From DAMCZI01 sp032095175 (lineage in GTDB: Bacteria; Bacillota; Clostridia; Clostridiales; Caloramatoraceae), in contig DAMCZI010000008.1 in NCBI GenBank assembly GCA_032095175.1, positions 62,001-126,000 of the forward strand: 64,000 bases of DNA, given 5' to 3'. Both the position numbers and the translations under genes were made by a program. The notes under the pieces were generated by a model. It ran no database searches. It had not been told where the DNA came from and worked only from the letters and a program-made list of their open reading frames with translations. How positions within the stretch are numbered: the first letter of the stretch is position 1; each line of letters opens with the position of its first letter. This document shows, one piece after another, positions 1 through 8,721 of the stretch.

Positions 1-529
1 CTTCAATTGGTGCAACATATACTGCTTCATCCTTCGTCATTGTAATTCCAAGTTCACCTATTTTATATACACTTGGATTTGGAAGCGTTCCAAGCATCTT
101 CTGCATTTCATAATATGCAGTTTCCGGAGATATAACAATTATGTGTTCTGCATCTACCTTTGAAATCATCTCACTGCTCTCCTTTACAGGAACCATGGAA
201 GCAAGTTTTTTAGAACCTCCTGTAATATATGGAAAGAAGTTATATCCAATACACAATAAAAACATAGCTACTGCTAAAGCTGCAGTAACATTGTTTACCT
301 TATTATTTTTATCCTTACCACTCTCTATTCCAGCAAATACAATTTGGACAAGTGCTGGTATCCAAATAACTGCAAATATAAAGGAAAATGTTCTATCTGC
401 ATTAGCCAAATAGAAGAATATGAAGCTAAAAATTGTCCCTATTACTCCTCTTGCTATCTGACTTCCTATATCCTTCTTATTTATAGATGGCTTTAGGAAA
501 AGTAGAATATAAATAATTCCATAAATCAT
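1..529 (-). CDS. Partial integral membrane protein of unknown function
   Basis: The 3' end lies beyond the window, so only the first 176 codons are visible. The start is ATG at 529, preceded by a GAGAGGTG ribosome binding site. Hydrophobic stretches at about residues 3-12, 27-42, 47-66 and 81-100 look like four membrane segments. They are followed by a soluble part that runs off the edge. I do not recognise the family. The next gene in the window (tag) is on the same strand but is separated by a probable terminator, so an operon is unlikely. Confidence 0.7.
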   Translation of the reverse strand, partial: MIYGIIYILLFLKPSINKKDIGSQIARGVIGTIFSFIFFYLANADRTFSFIFAVIWIPALVQIVFAGIESGKDKNNKVNNVTAALAVAMFLLCIGYNFFPYITGGSKKLASMVPVKESSEMISKVDAEHIIVISPETAYYEMQKMLGTLPNPSVYKIGELGITMTKDEAVYVAPIE

Positions 530-611
530 ATTTTCACCTCTCATCTTAAGTATTTGTCTCTATGACAATGTAAAACCAATTATATCAATCTGTCATTACA
601 CATACAACAGT

Positions 612-632
612 AAAAAAAGAGTTCTTAACTCA
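612..632 (-). terminator. Probable intrinsic terminator of tag
   Basis: Read on the minus strand, a short GAGTT/AACTC hairpin is followed at once by seven T residues, 11 nt past the tag stop codon. The stem is only 5 bp, so strength is uncertain. Confidence 0.5.
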
Positions 633-642
633 TCTTCTAGCA

Positions 643-1230
643 TTATTCTCTATTAAATTTGTATTCAGCATTCTTTATCTCATCATATCTAAAGCAATCA
701 GCTACATGGTCGTTAATTAATCCTGTAGCCTGTAAATGAGAATAAACAATAACTGGTCCTAAGAATTTAAAACCTCTTTTTTTTAAATCTAAACTTATTC
801 TCTCAGATAATTCAGTCTTTGCAGGAACTTCAGCTTCACTCTTCCATTTATTAACGATAGGCTTGTAGTCAACAAATCTCCACAGATATTCACTGAAGCT
901 ACCGAATTCTCTTTGGACCTCCATAAATCTTTTGGCATTGTTTATTGATGATTCAATCTTTCTCCTATTTCTAATTATTCCATCATTTTTTAAAAGCTCT
1001 TCAATATTATTCTCATCAAATTCAGCTACCTTAACAGGATCGAATTCTTCATATGCCTTCCTGTATGCTTCTCTCTTTCTCAATATCGTTATCCAGCTTA
1101 ATCCTGCCTGAGCTGATTCCAACACCATAAACTCAAATTGTTTTCTATCATCAAAAACTGGAACTCCCCACTCTTTATCATGATATTTTATATAAAGCTC
1201 ATCCTCACCGCACCATGAACATCTTTTCAT
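643..1230 (-). CDS. tag: DNA-3-methyladenine glycosylase I
   Basis: This 195-aa protein matches the Tag family in full. Tag removes 3-methyladenine from alkylated DNA to start base excision repair in the cytoplasm. The zinc-snap ligands known from E. coli Tag are all present at matching positions: Cys4, His17, His175 and Cys179. The conserved glutamate at residue 38 lies in the motif LESAQAGLSW. The start ATG at 1230 has an AAGGAGG site 6 nt upstream. It looks monocistronic, with a short hairpin and T run after the stop. Confidence 0.95.
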   Translation of the reverse strand: MKRCSWCGEDELYIKYHDKEWGVPVFDDRKQFEFMVLESAQAGLSWITILRKREAYRKAYEEFDPVKVAEFDENNIEELLKNDGIIRNRRKIESSINNAKRFMEVQREFGSFSEYLWRFVDYKPIVNKWKSEAEVPAKTELSERISLDLKKRGFKFLGPVIVYSHLQATGLINDHVADCFRYDEIKNAEYKFNRE

Positions 1231-1445
1231 ATAAATCCTCCTTAAAAACTGTATTAAACCCTTAATTTATAATTACAATTGTATCATATAAGGCATACTT
1301 ACTTATGATTTAGTATCAAATTAATTTTGTATATTCTTTTGCATATATACTTTACAATGAGGAATATATATGTATAGCAATACTTATGAGTTATAATAGA
1401 GAGGAAAAATAAGTTATTTAATTTTGTTGTCAAGGAGGTATTTTT

Positions 1446-1676
1446 ATGAAAAAGATCGATATTTATACAAGCAGCACATGCAAATACTGCCACATGGCAA
1501 AGGATTTCTTTAAGGAAAACGGAATTCCTTTTACAGAACACAATGTAACAGAAAACCCGGAAGCTAGAAAGGAACTTATGAAGAAGGGATATATGTCAGT
1601 TCCTGTTATAATAGTTGATGGAGAAGAAATGGTAGGATTTGATCAGGAAAAGCTTAAAGAACTTCTTGGACTATAA
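1446..1676 (+). CDS. Glutaredoxin-like protein (YruB/NrdH-like)
   Basis: A 76-aa thioredoxin-fold protein. The redox motif CKYC sits at residues 13-16 after the first beta strand. The cis-proline motif SVPVII follows near residue 52, and GFDQEKL lies near the C-terminus, as in small glutaredoxins that reduce disulfides. The size is normal for the family. The start ATG at 1446 has an ideal AAGGAGGT site. It is monocistronic, with a strong terminator right after the stop. The electron donor and target cannot be told from the sequence. Confidence 0.88.
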   Translation: MKKIDIYTSSTCKYCHMAKDFFKENGIPFTEHNVTENPEARKELMKKGYMSVPVIIVDGEEMVGFDQEKLKELLGL

Positions 1677-1686
1677 AATAGTTAAT

Positions 1687-1720
1687 GGATCATGCATCAA
1701 AAATGCGTGATCCGTTTTTT
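1687..1720 (+). terminator. Intrinsic terminator after the glutaredoxin gene
   Basis: An 11-bp stem (GGATCATGCAT with ATGCGTGATCC, one G-T pair, loop of about 5 nt) is followed by GTTTTTT. Confidence 0.9.
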
Positions 1721-1769
1721 ATTTAAAAAACAAAAACTTTTTTGCAGTGCTTATTCAGAAAAATTCGTC

Positions 1770-1775
1770 TATAAT
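1770..1775 (+). promoter_or_regulatory. Possible -10 element for the sigma-factor operon
   Basis: A perfect TATAAT lies 24 nt before the start codon of the sigma gene. No good -35 box is visible at 16-18 nt spacing. CGTC directly before it could instead be part of an ECF-type -10, but a matching upstream AAC motif at the usual spacing is not evident. Low confidence. Confidence 0.3.
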
Positions 1776-1799
1776 TATGTAGGGGAAAGGAGGGAGTCA

Positions 1800-2363
1800 A
1801 TGGAGAATGAAATATTATTGCTTAAAAGTGCTGCGGCAGGAGATAATGATGCCTTTAGAGCAATAGTTGAAGGTTATCAAAATTTTGTTTTTGCTGTATG
1901 TTTAAATGTGCTTAAGGACAGGCAGGAAGCTGAAAACGCGGCACAGGAGACATTCATTAAGGTATACCGCTCCCTCCCAAGTTATGAATTCAAGGGTTTT
2001 AAATCATGGCTTGGCAGAATTGCCTTGAATACATCCCTTGATATGCTTAGAAAATATATGACATCAAAGAAATTGGAAGTACCATTTTTAGAGGAAATAG
2101 GTGAAGACGAAGGCTCTACTGAGATTCAGCCAGTAGACGAAATCATAATTAAAGAAGATAAGGAACGGCTTATTAAAATATGCAGTAGCCTGCCTCAAAT
2201 TTACAAGCAGGTTATAGAAATGCACTATTTAAAAGATATGAGCTATGAAAAAATAGCAAATCTTGAGGGAGTAAGTAAAAAAACAATAGAATCTAGACTT
2301 TACAGGGCTAGGAAAATAATAAAGGAAAAATGGGAGGTGGATGGAAGCAATGAAGCACTATAG
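1800..2363 (+). CDS. ECF-type RNA polymerase sigma factor
   Basis: A 187-aa sigma-70-family protein with only regions 2 and 4. Region 2 (about residues 10-75) has the recognisable stretch AAQETFIKVYRSL. Region 4 (about 125-180) ends in the helix-turn-helix MSYEKIANLEGVSKKTIESR. The frame is open further upstream, but ATG at 1800 is chosen because AAAGGAGGGAG lies just before it and the product starts like other ECF factors. The anti-sigma gene overlaps its end, so the two are co-translated. The operon continues into two membrane proteins, which suggests an envelope-related stimulus (inference). Confidence 0.92.
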   Translation: MENEILLLKSAAAGDNDAFRAIVEGYQNFVFAVCLNVLKDRQEAENAAQETFIKVYRSLPSYEFKGFKSWLGRIALNTSLDMLRKYMTSKKLEVPFLEEIGEDEGSTEIQPVDEIIIKEDKERLIKICSSLPQIYKQVIEMHYLKDMSYEKIANLEGVSKKTIESRLYRARKIIKEKWEVDGSNEAL

Positions 2364-2802
2364 TTATGAAGAATGGCAGGAACTTATAGAGGCAAAAGTA
2401 GATGATGATAAAAGAATAGAAATGCTTGAACATACCATGGAATGTCAGAACTGCCTTGATACTTATCTTTCATTAATTGATGAGGGATTAACCACTGAAA
2501 CCACACTACCTTCTCCGGATTTTTCATCAAAGGTTATAGAAAAAATAAATACTGAAAACAAAAAGATAACACTATTGAAGAAGAAAAGATGCTTTACAAA
2601 CATGATGATCTATTATACTTCCGCTGCCTGTATAACATTATTCCTTATATACAGTGGATGCTTTGATACCTTTTTAGGATTTACACCAAAAGGTTCAAAG
2701 GCAATTACTAACCAAACTAAAGCAACCGGATTTATATTTAATGGTTGGACTGATATTCTTACTGAAAAAACATCTAATTTTATAGATAATATTATTAAAT
2801 AA
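2350..2802 (+). CDS. Anti-sigma factor with zinc-finger-like motif and one membrane helix
   Basis: About 150 aa. The N-terminal cytoplasmic part carries the H-x3-C-x2-C motif (HTMECQNC) of ZAS-type anti-sigma domains. One membrane segment follows at about residues 90-110, then a short outer tail of some 40 residues. The gene overlaps the sigma gene by 14 nt. ATG at 2341 is also in frame but lies only 3 nt after GGAGG; ATG at 2350 is preferred though its spacing is long (12 nt). The family holds the cognate sigma factor inactive at the membrane until a signal arrives; the signal is unknown here. Confidence 0.8.
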   Translation: MKHYSYEEWQELIEAKVDDDKRIEMLEHTMECQNCLDTYLSLIDEGLTTETTLPSPDFSSKVIEKINTENKKITLLKKKRCFTNMMIYYTSAACITLFLIYSGCFDTFLGFTPKGSKAITNQTKATGFIFNGWTDILTEKTSNFIDNIIK

Positions 2803-2815
2803 TGGAGGGAAATAA

Positions 2816-3604
2816 ATGCAAAGAAAAAGTAAATTTACAACATTCATATTATCCTGTATACCTGGTCTTGGGCAAATTTATCTTGGATATACAGTACGTG
2901 GAATGGCATTCATGTTTGCTGCCTTTGGCATAATGGTTTTAGGACTATTCTCAGCCTTTGGCATAAACAGTGAGGCAGCTGCAGCGTTTCTACTATTTGT
3001 CCTTCTTGCATTATGGTTTGCAGCTATGGTTGACAGCATGATTCTTGTTGATAAAATAAATATCAAACTTTTATCTTCTAATCAGGAAAGTACTTCACCG
3101 CTGCCTGTTAACTCTGAAGATATAGAAAAACAAAACAAAAAAGTAGCAGCAATGCTTCTTTCTGTTATCCCAGGCGTTGGTCATCTTTATTTAGGCCTTC
3201 AAAAACAGGGAATTCAACTTATTACTTCCTTCTTTCTCCTATTCTTCCTTACAGATTGGGTAGGCTTCAGCGGCTTTTTAATTCTTGCTCCTGTTATTTG
3301 GTTTTACAGTCTTTTCGATGTTATGCATAAAGCAGCAGGAAACAAGGAAATGAAGGATGATGATATATTTATGCTAGAGGAAATACCCTTTATTAAAAAT
3401 AGCAGTAAGACTATAGGTTTTGTATTGGTAATACTGGGTATTATACTTATACTAAATAAACTGGTACTTCCACATATTAGCGAATATATTAATTATCAGG
3501 TTAGAAATGATATAAAAACTGGAATAGCAGCAGCTTTATTTATCATAGGAGGTATTAAACTCATAAGAAGCAATAAAGAAATCATGGAAAGCAAGGAGGA
3601 ATAG
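2816..3604 (+). CDS. Multipass membrane protein with two TM2-like repeats
   Basis: 262 aa, probably six membrane helices at about residues 25-50, 55-75, 125-145, 150-170, 197-217 and 235-251. The two halves are related: each begins with a short glycine/proline loop motif, CIPGLGQIYLG near residue 14 and VIPGVGHLYLG near residue 117, as in TM2-type domains. It starts 13 nt after the anti-sigma stop with a GGAGGGA site and ends 1 nt before the next gene, so it is part of the sigma operon. The function is unknown. Confidence 0.75.
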   Translation: MQRKSKFTTFILSCIPGLGQIYLGYTVRGMAFMFAAFGIMVLGLFSAFGINSEAAAAFLLFVLLALWFAAMVDSMILVDKINIKLLSSNQESTSPLPVNSEDIEKQNKKVAAMLLSVIPGVGHLYLGLQKQGIQLITSFFLLFFLTDWVGFSGFLILAPVIWFYSLFDVMHKAAGNKEMKDDDIFMLEEIPFIKNSSKTIGFVLVILGIILILNKLVLPHISEYINYQVRNDIKTGIAAALFIIGGIKLIRSNKEIMESKEE

Positions 3605-3605
3605 C

Positions 3606-3959
3606 ATGAAAGGTTTTAGAGTGGGAACTCTTTCAATGGGAACACTACTTATTTTGATAGGGTCACTCCTATTATATGGACAGTTATCTGGTATAAATAC
3701 AATAAAATTGATTTTTAATTGGTGGCCAGTTGTTTTAATAATGTTGGGAATTGAGGTACTAACATATGTATATCTCTCGCGAGATGAGAAGCCAAATATA
3801 AAATACGATGGTTTCAGTATATTCATAATAATATTTATAATAGGCACTACACTATTTGTTTATGGTACAAAGTTTCTATTTGAAAATCATCCAGATTTAA
3901 AAAGATTTACACAATATCCAAAATACAATTGTGAAATTGCCATCCACACTAAACATTAG
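3606..3959 (+). CDS. Small membrane protein, LiaI/LiaF-like transmembrane region (DUF5668 type)
   Basis: 117 aa with three predicted membrane helices at about residues 12-30, 36-55 and 70-90. The pattern WWPVVLIMLGIEVL is typical of the LiaI/LiaF-like transmembrane module. The C-terminus after the last helix is only about 25 residues, with no soluble sensory domain. It is the last gene of the sigma / anti-sigma operon, preceded by AAGGAGG at the end of the upstream gene. A role in envelope stress sensing is inferred from family and context only. Confidence 0.75.
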   Translation: MKGFRVGTLSMGTLLILIGSLLLYGQLSGINTIKLIFNWWPVVLIMLGIEVLTYVYLSRDEKPNIKYDGFSIFIIIFIIGTTLFVYGTKFLFENHPDLKRFTQYPKYNCEIAIHTKH

Positions 3960-3962
3960 ATA

Positions 3963-4003
3963 AAAAAAATCCCCGATTAATTTGGTTAGTCGGGGATTTT
4001 TTT
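3963..4003. terminator. Bidirectional intrinsic terminator
   Basis: AAAAAATCCCCGA pairs with TCGGGGATTTTTT, with further TTA/TTA pairing inward. It has A and T runs on both sides and lies between convergent genes (the sigma operon and the chemoreceptor). Confidence 0.92.
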
Positions 4004-4027
4004 ATCTAATATTATAATTTTAAGAAC

Positions 4028-5728
4028 TTAAACTTTAAACCTTTCAACTTCAGCTGTCATTCCATTTGTTGTATTTTTTAAAAGCTTTGCAGTTTCTGCA
4101 ACTTCACTTGATGATGCACTCAATTCTTCCGATGCTGCTGCTATTTCCTGTGCAGATGCAGATACTTCCTGAGATACCGCTGATATCTCTTCTATCCTTT
4201 CAAGTATCTCCTGCTTATCACTGTTTATACTTATTGAGGTTGTATTTATTGCCTGTATCTTTGGAATTATTTCTCCTACCTCATCTATGATTTTCTTAAA
4301 GGATTCTATTGAATTCTTGATAACATCTTCCTGAGTAATAAGTTCACTCTTAATACCTTCGGTATTATTAACTATTATCGATGTTTCACTGGATACAGAA
4401 TTAATGAGGTTATTTATTTCCTCTGCTGACTCCTTGCTCTGTTCTGCAAGTTTTCTTATTTCTTCTGCAACAACTGCAAATCCACGTCCTGCATCTCCTA
4501 CCCTTGCTGCCTCTATTGCAGCATTTAGGGCAAGAAGGTTTGTCTGCTCTGCTATGTTATTTATCATCACTGTAATCTCATTTACCTCAGCAATGTTCTT
4601 ATCAAGTCCCAATATTTTATTTGAAAACTCTTCAAAGGAAATGCCCATGCTTTCTACAGATTGTTTAAGTGATGCAAGCTTGTCATTACTTTCTACAGCC
4701 ATGGTGTTTATGCCTTTAGATGAAGAATCAATATCCTTTATGCTCTTCAGCATATCATCTAGTTTATTTCCAAATTCAAAAAGTGCTTGACTTATACCGC
4801 TTAGATATTCTGCCTGCTTGCTTGTACCTTCTGCAACCTCCCCAATTGTTGTCGCAACACCACCTGATGACAGAGACATCTCTCCTGCAAATGCAGATAA
4901 TGTTTCCGACTTGGAGTTTATATCATTAGATAAGCTCTTAACATCCAGTATTATTTGCTTTAGAGCCTTTTGCATTGTATCCAATGATTGAGTAAGCTCT
5001 CCTGCCTCATCATGCCTGTTTATAAACCTTGGATCAGTTTCCTTTGTTAAATCTCCATTTGAAATAACACTCATATGGCTGACAACTACTGTAATTGGAT
5101 CTGCCAATCTTTTTGCTACAAAAATTACAACAAAAAACGCAATAGTAGATATTAAAAGTGTTAGTCCTGCTATTACAAGTATTATATTTCTGATTTCATT
5201 GTTGATGGTCTTTTTCTCAAGACCCATAAAGAACATACCAACTATGTCCCCTGATTCATTTTTTATAGGCACATACTTTACCTGATGAGCTATTCCAAGT
5301 ATTTCTGCTTCACCTGTATATTCCTTTCCATCAGTGATAACTGTATTTATAACCTTCTCTGAAGCCTTTGTTCCAACAGCACGTTTATTGCTGCCATCCA
5401 CTACTGTTGTAGATATTCTAGTATCATTTAAGAAAATCGTAACCTCATTACCTGTTTCTTCTTTAACCATATCTACCAATTCACTTTTATCATTTACAAT
5501 ATCTTCACCCTTATAAAGAGTTTCTCCATCAACCCTCCAACTGCCAGGATGTTTTTCATCAATAAGGCTTAATGCAAGGTTAATATTAGATTCTAGGTTC
5601 TTTTCATAATTTTTTAAAGCAAGTTTATTTACCTGGGTATATGTAAAAAACAAAATGTTTAGTGCCAGAAAAACCATTATTCCGATAACAGTTATTAATA
5701 TTTGTCCCTTAAGCTTTAATACTCTCAT
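4028..5728 (-). CDS. Methyl-accepting chemotaxis protein with extracellular single Cache domain
   Basis: 566 aa with classic receptor order. A membrane helix lies at about residues 9-29, then an extracellular domain of about 150 residues that looks like a single Cache (sCache_3-like) fold. A second helix at about 180-204 and a HAMP region follow, then a long cytoplasmic coiled coil. The signalling tip reads [20 protein letters not shown], with V where alanine is usual in AARAGE. The receptor passes ligand state to CheA/CheW. The ligand is unknown. It is monocistronic and shares a terminator with the sigma operon. Confidence 0.92.
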   Translation of the reverse strand: MRVLKLKGQILITVIGIMVFLALNILFFTYTQVNKLALKNYEKNLESNINLALSLIDEKHPGSWRVDGETLYKGEDIVNDKSELVDMVKEETGNEVTIFLNDTRISTTVVDGSNKRAVGTKASEKVINTVITDGKEYTGEAEILGIAHQVKYVPIKNESGDIVGMFFMGLEKKTINNEIRNIILVIAGLTLLISTIAFFVVIFVAKRLADPITVVVSHMSVISNGDLTKETDPRFINRHDEAGELTQSLDTMQKALKQIILDVKSLSNDINSKSETLSAFAGEMSLSSGGVATTIGEVAEGTSKQAEYLSGISQALFEFGNKLDDMLKSIKDIDSSSKGINTMAVESNDKLASLKQSVESMGISFEEFSNKILGLDKNIAEVNEITVMINNIAEQTNLLALNAAIEAARVGDAGRGFAVVAEEIRKLAEQSKESAEEINNLINSVSSETSIIVNNTEGIKSELITQEDVIKNSIESFKKIIDEVGEIIPKIQAINTTSISINSDKQEILERIEEISAVSQEVSASAQEIAAASEELSASSSEVAETAKLLKNTTNGMTAEVERFKV

Positions 5729-6187
5729 ATAAATCCCCCCGACCTAGAATTTCTATACCTGTTTGATTTTTATTACTTGAATGCGAAAGTTGTGTGAAGA
5801 ATAGTTGAATCGTTGATGAAAAATAGTTAATAATCCAAATGTGATATTAATATGTCTGGCACCTTTATTATGTATCACCCCTCTGACATATTATTGGATA
5901 ATTTTTATCATCCTACATGTATCGATATATTATGGCATAAATATACCATAACAGCAATTAATATTCAATATTTAAAGTTCTATTTTTAAATATATTAAAA
6001 CATTCATTTAAATGTAATATCAATACATATCACATTTGTTTTTATATTTAAAACCCAATTATTCGATTTCCTTTCATTACTTGAAACCTTGTTATCTATT
6101 TCTAGTAATGTTAAAATATTATTGACTAATTTTTTAAAATTTATGGCATTAGTTATAATTATCTTTCATGCAAGGAGGATATGTACA
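5729..6187. other. Long divergent intergenic region without a gene
   Basis: 459 nt of very AT-rich sequence between a minus-strand chemoreceptor and the plus-strand adenosyltransferase; it should hold both promoters. An imperfect inverted repeat is visible: TAATATGTC at 5848-5856 with GACATATTA at 5885-5893, extended by AATCCAA / TTGGATAA further out. No ORF with a ribosome binding site was found. Confidence 0.5.
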
Positions 6188-6727
6188 ATGAAAATCTACA
6201 CTAAAACAGGTGATAAAGGACAAACAAGCCTTTATGACAATACAAGGGTTGACAAGGACAGTATTAGGGTTGAAAGCTATGGAACTGTTGATGAATTAAG
6301 CTCTTCCATTGGATTGGCCAGGACTTTTATAGATGATAAGGAAATAATTGATATACTTCTTAGAATACAAAGAGAGCTGTTTGATGTAGCTGGTGAACTT
6401 GCTACAATGGATAAAGAAAAATTCCCAGAAAAGATAAACGAAGAACATGTAGCCTGGCTTGAGGGTGTTATAGATACCTATATTCAAAAGATACCAAATA
6501 TCAATAAGTTTATAATACCAGGAAGCAGCAGAGCAAGTGCTGCCCTTCATGTTGCAAGAACTGTATGCAGAAGAGCAGAAAGAAGAATAATAACCCTTAG
6601 TAAGGATGAAAGTGTAAGTCCTATACTTGTTAAGTATGTAAACAGACTTTCAGATGCTCTTTATGCAATGGCAAGATTTTTAGAAACAGACCTTATATTG
6701 GTTAACTTTGATTCAGCTAAGAAATAA
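6188..6727 (+). CDS. pduO: PduO-type ATP:cob(I)alamin adenosyltransferase
   Basis: 179 aa. The N-terminus MKIYTKTGDKGQTSLY is the ATP-binding signature of PduO-type corrinoid adenosyltransferases. The conserved SSRASAALHVARTVCRRAER motif lies in the C-terminal half, with VNRLSDALYAMAR near the end. It transfers the 5'-deoxyadenosyl group from ATP to cob(I)alamin or a corrinoid intermediate. The frame is open upstream, but ATG at 6188 has AAGGAGGATAT 10 nt before it and gives the family N-terminus. It lies next to the corrinoid biosynthesis locus but on the opposite strand. Confidence 0.95.
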   Translation: MKIYTKTGDKGQTSLYDNTRVDKDSIRVESYGTVDELSSSIGLARTFIDDKEIIDILLRIQRELFDVAGELATMDKEKFPEKINEEHVAWLEGVIDTYIQKIPNINKFIIPGSSRASAALHVARTVCRRAERRIITLSKDESVSPILVKYVNRLSDALYAMARFLETDLILVNFDSAKK

Positions 6728-6746
6728 GGAGATATGGTGTGGAGGG

Positions 6747-6840
6747 AGGTAACAGGCTCTTGAGTTATGAGTTATTTATGTGGGAATAGCATTAGAAGAT
6801 AGTTTTGTTTAAATAACTCATAACTCAAGAGCCTGTCGCC
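6747..6840. repeat. Palindromic repeat, family 2, copy 1
   Basis: A perfect 26-bp inverted repeat (arms 6753-6778 and 6810-6835, beginning CAGGCTCTTGAG) surrounds a 31-nt loop. The same arm sequence occurs at 29737-29828. It contains no ORF. Here the outer arms (GGTAACAGG against CCTGTCGCC) are less well matched than in the second copy. Confidence 0.9.
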
Positions 6841-6876
6841 TCTGTCACCTGGTTTATACAAAGAATAAGTTAAACT

Positions 6877-6907
6877 CCCCCTGGAAAATCCAGGGGGATA
6901 TTTTATT
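6877..6907 (+). terminator. Intrinsic terminator, probably for the adenosyltransferase
   Basis: CCCCCTGGA pairs with TCCAGGGGG (9 bp, 3-nt loop), followed by ATATTTTATT. It also lies just past the stop of the minus-strand 51-aa ORF, so it may serve both directions. Confidence 0.75.
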
Positions 6908-7058
6908 CAATGAATTTATTCACCTCTTCAATAATATCTAACATTCCTTTTCTGTAACCATTCCTATATTCTTCAGAATCCCATTCTTTATCTATCAAAA
7001 GCTGTCTGTAAAAATAGTCAAGAAGCTTATCAATTAGTACTTCTTTATCTATTTTCAT
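6903..7058 (-). CDS. Small hypothetical protein (51 aa)
   Basis: A 51-codon ORF starting MKIDKEVLIDKLLDYFYRQL, with ATG at 7058 and a GGAGGGGAG site 6 nt upstream, ending TAA at 6903. It is charged and probably helical, rich in Glu, Lys, Asp and Tyr, with no signal peptide or membrane segment. It sits between two repeat elements and right next to a hairpin terminator. The good ribosome binding site and the terminator support a real gene. I do not recognise the family. Confidence 0.6.
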   Translation of the reverse strand: MKIDKEVLIDKLLDYFYRQLLIDKEWDSEEYRNGYRKGMLDIIEEVNKFIE

Positions 7059-7164
7059 ATACCACTCCCCTCCTTACTTTAAACTTAGCTCTCCTCCTGT
7101 CGTTTTGTTATATATTATGTCGGTATTGCAATTATGTGATGGTATCAAATAAAAAAACGGGCTA

Positions 7165-7440
7165 AGGCGTATTAAAGAAAATAACAAGTCAAAGATTTTG
7201 AGGATATTTTGCGTCAGACAAGGAAATGAAAGCTCAAGCTAGTTGGGCTAACTTGAGCTTTCTATATATGTTGCATTAAAATTCTTTACATTCCGCCTTT
7301 TCAAACAGCCCTGCTAAATTGGTTCGACTCTAGGATGTTTGAAAAGGCGGAATGTAATAGAATTTTTGCAACATATATACTGACGAAGTATGACACAAAA
7401 TAGACCAAAATATTGACTTGTTATTTTCTTTAATACGCCT
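7165..7440. mobile_element. 276-bp nested palindromic element (MITE-like), copy 1
   Basis: Terminal inverted repeats of about 28 bp, starting AGGCGTATTAAAG on the left and its complement on the right, are flanked by TA on both sides. Inside are an 11-bp hairpin (7228-7262) and a long hairpin built from a 12-bp outer stem (7263-7274 with 7368-7379) and a perfect 20-bp inner stem (7288-7307 with 7336-7355). There is no ORF of useful length. A near-identical copy of the same length lies at 38823-39098. TA flanks and inverted ends resemble non-autonomous IS630/mariner-type elements (inference). Confidence 0.85.
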
Positions 7441-7454
7441 TAATGCCCGTTAAT

Positions 7455-8720
7455 CTAGAATTTTCTAAATAAATCTATGAACTTTTCGATGTCCTCTTCG
7501 CTGTGCTTTACACACATAAACATTGCCTCAAATTGTGAAGGGGCTATGTTTATTCCTCCCTTCATCATGTGGGAGAAGTATTTTGAGAAAAGCTTTGTAT
7601 CGCACTTTTTGGCGTCTTCGTAGTTATTAACCTTATTTTCATTAAAGAATATAGTCATCATGCTGTTACATCTGTTTATTGTAACAGGAAGTCCCTTTTC
7701 CTTTGCTGATTCCTCTACTCCCCTTTGAAGCTTCTCTGCAAGGGTGCTCATATGACTATAATACTCTGGGTTTTGATTAAGCTTTCTTAGGGTTGCAAGG
7801 CCTGCCGCCATTATAACTGGGTTTCCTGACATGGTTCCTGCCTGGTATACAGGACCTAGTGGGGAAAGCTTCTCCATTACATCTCTTCTTCCGCCATAGG
7901 CACCACATGGAAGTCCTCCTCCCATTATCTTTGCAAAGGTTGTTAAATCCGGCTTTATTCCGTATAGACTCTGTGCTCCCTTATATGCTACTCTAAAGCC
8001 TGTCATAACCTCATCGAATATTAGAAGGCTTCCGTATTTTGTACAAAGGTCTCTTAGCTCTAAAAGGAATTCCTTTTCAGCAGGTATAACTCCCATGTTT
8101 CCTGCAACTGGTTCTATTATAACTCCTGCTATTTCTTCACCGTATTTTTCAAATACGTATCTTATACTCTCTATGCTGTTGTACTGAGCTATTATTGTAT
8201 TTTTTATGCTCTCATTTGGTACCCCTGCACTTCCTGGGATTCCTTCGGTCATTACACCTGAGCCGGCACTTACTAAAAATCCATCAAAATGGCCGTGGTA
8301 GCAACCTGCAAACTTTATAATCTTGTCTCTTCCTGTGTATCCTCTAGCAAGCTTTACTGCGCTCATGGTTGCCTCGGTTCCGGAGTTAACCATTCTTACC
8401 ATCTCAAAGTTATCAAGGGTTTTAACCATATGCTCAGCAAGTAATAGCTCAAGCTCCGTTGGTGCTCCAAAGGCAATTGCATTTTCGCAGGTTTCCTTTA
8501 TGGCCTTTACAACATCCTCATCACAATGTCCAAGGAGCATTGGACCCCATGCTCCAACGAAGTCTATATATTTGTTTCCATCCTCATCAAATATATAGGC
8601 CCCTTGTCCTCTTTTAATAACAGGAGGGTTCATTTTCACGTCTTTAAATGCCCTTACTGGGCTGTTTACTCCACCTGGCATATATTCCTTTGATTTATTA
8701 AATATATCAATGCTTCTCAA
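7455..8720 (-). CDS. hemL: Glutamate-1-semialdehyde 2,1-aminomutase
   Basis: About 421 aa, a PLP-dependent class III aminotransferase-fold enzyme that makes 5-aminolevulinate from glutamate-1-semialdehyde. Clear motifs are [11 protein letters not shown] near the start, [20 protein letters not shown] and the PLP lysine in [14 protein letters not shown]. An in-frame ATG exists at 8750, inside hemB. TTG at 8720 is preferred because AGGGGTG lies 6 nt upstream and the family begins just here. It is the last gene of the corrinoid/haem operon, 1 nt after the hemB stop. Confidence 0.95.
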   Translation of the reverse strand: MRSIDIFNKSKEYMPGGVNSPVRAFKDVKMNPPVIKRGQGAYIFDEDGNKYIDFVGAWGPMLLGHCDEDVVKAIKETCENAIAFGAPTELELLLAEHMVKTLDNFEMVRMVNSGTEATMSAVKLARGYTGRDKIIKFAGCYHGHFDGFLVSAGSGVMTEGIPGSAGVPNESIKNTIIAQYNSIESIRYVFEKYGEEIAGVIIEPVAGNMGVIPAEKEFLLELRDLCTKYGSLLIFDEVMTGFRVAYKGAQSLYGIKPDLTTFAKIMGGGLPCGAYGGRRDVMEKLSPLGPVYQAGTMSGNPVIMAAGLATLRKLNQNPEYYSHMSTLAEKLQRGVEESAKEKGLPVTINRCNSMMTIFFNENKVNNYEDAKKCDTKLFSKYFSHMMKGGINIAPSQFEAMFMCVKHSEEDIEKFIDLFRKF

Positions 8721-8721
8721 A

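Noticed and set aside
141..413. Plus-strand 90-aa open frame
   Set aside because: It runs antisense to a minus-strand membrane-protein gene that has a good ribosome binding site and hydrophobic pattern; the plus frame has neither.
1299..1541. Minus-strand 80-aa open frame
   Set aside because: It overlaps the glutaredoxin-like gene antisense and lacks a ribosome binding site or known motif.
4066..5516. Several plus-strand open frames over the chemoreceptor gene
   Set aside because: All are shadows of the minus-strand coding frame; none has a ribosome binding site or recognisable domain.
5848..5893. Inverted repeat upstream of the chemoreceptor as a further copy of a repeat family
   Set aside because: The arms (TAATATGTC/GACATATTA) do not match any of the other repeats, and pairing is weak and AT-rich.
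7165..7440. Intact insertion sequence with its own transposase
   Set aside because: No open frame of useful length lies between the inverted ends, so the element cannot be autonomous.
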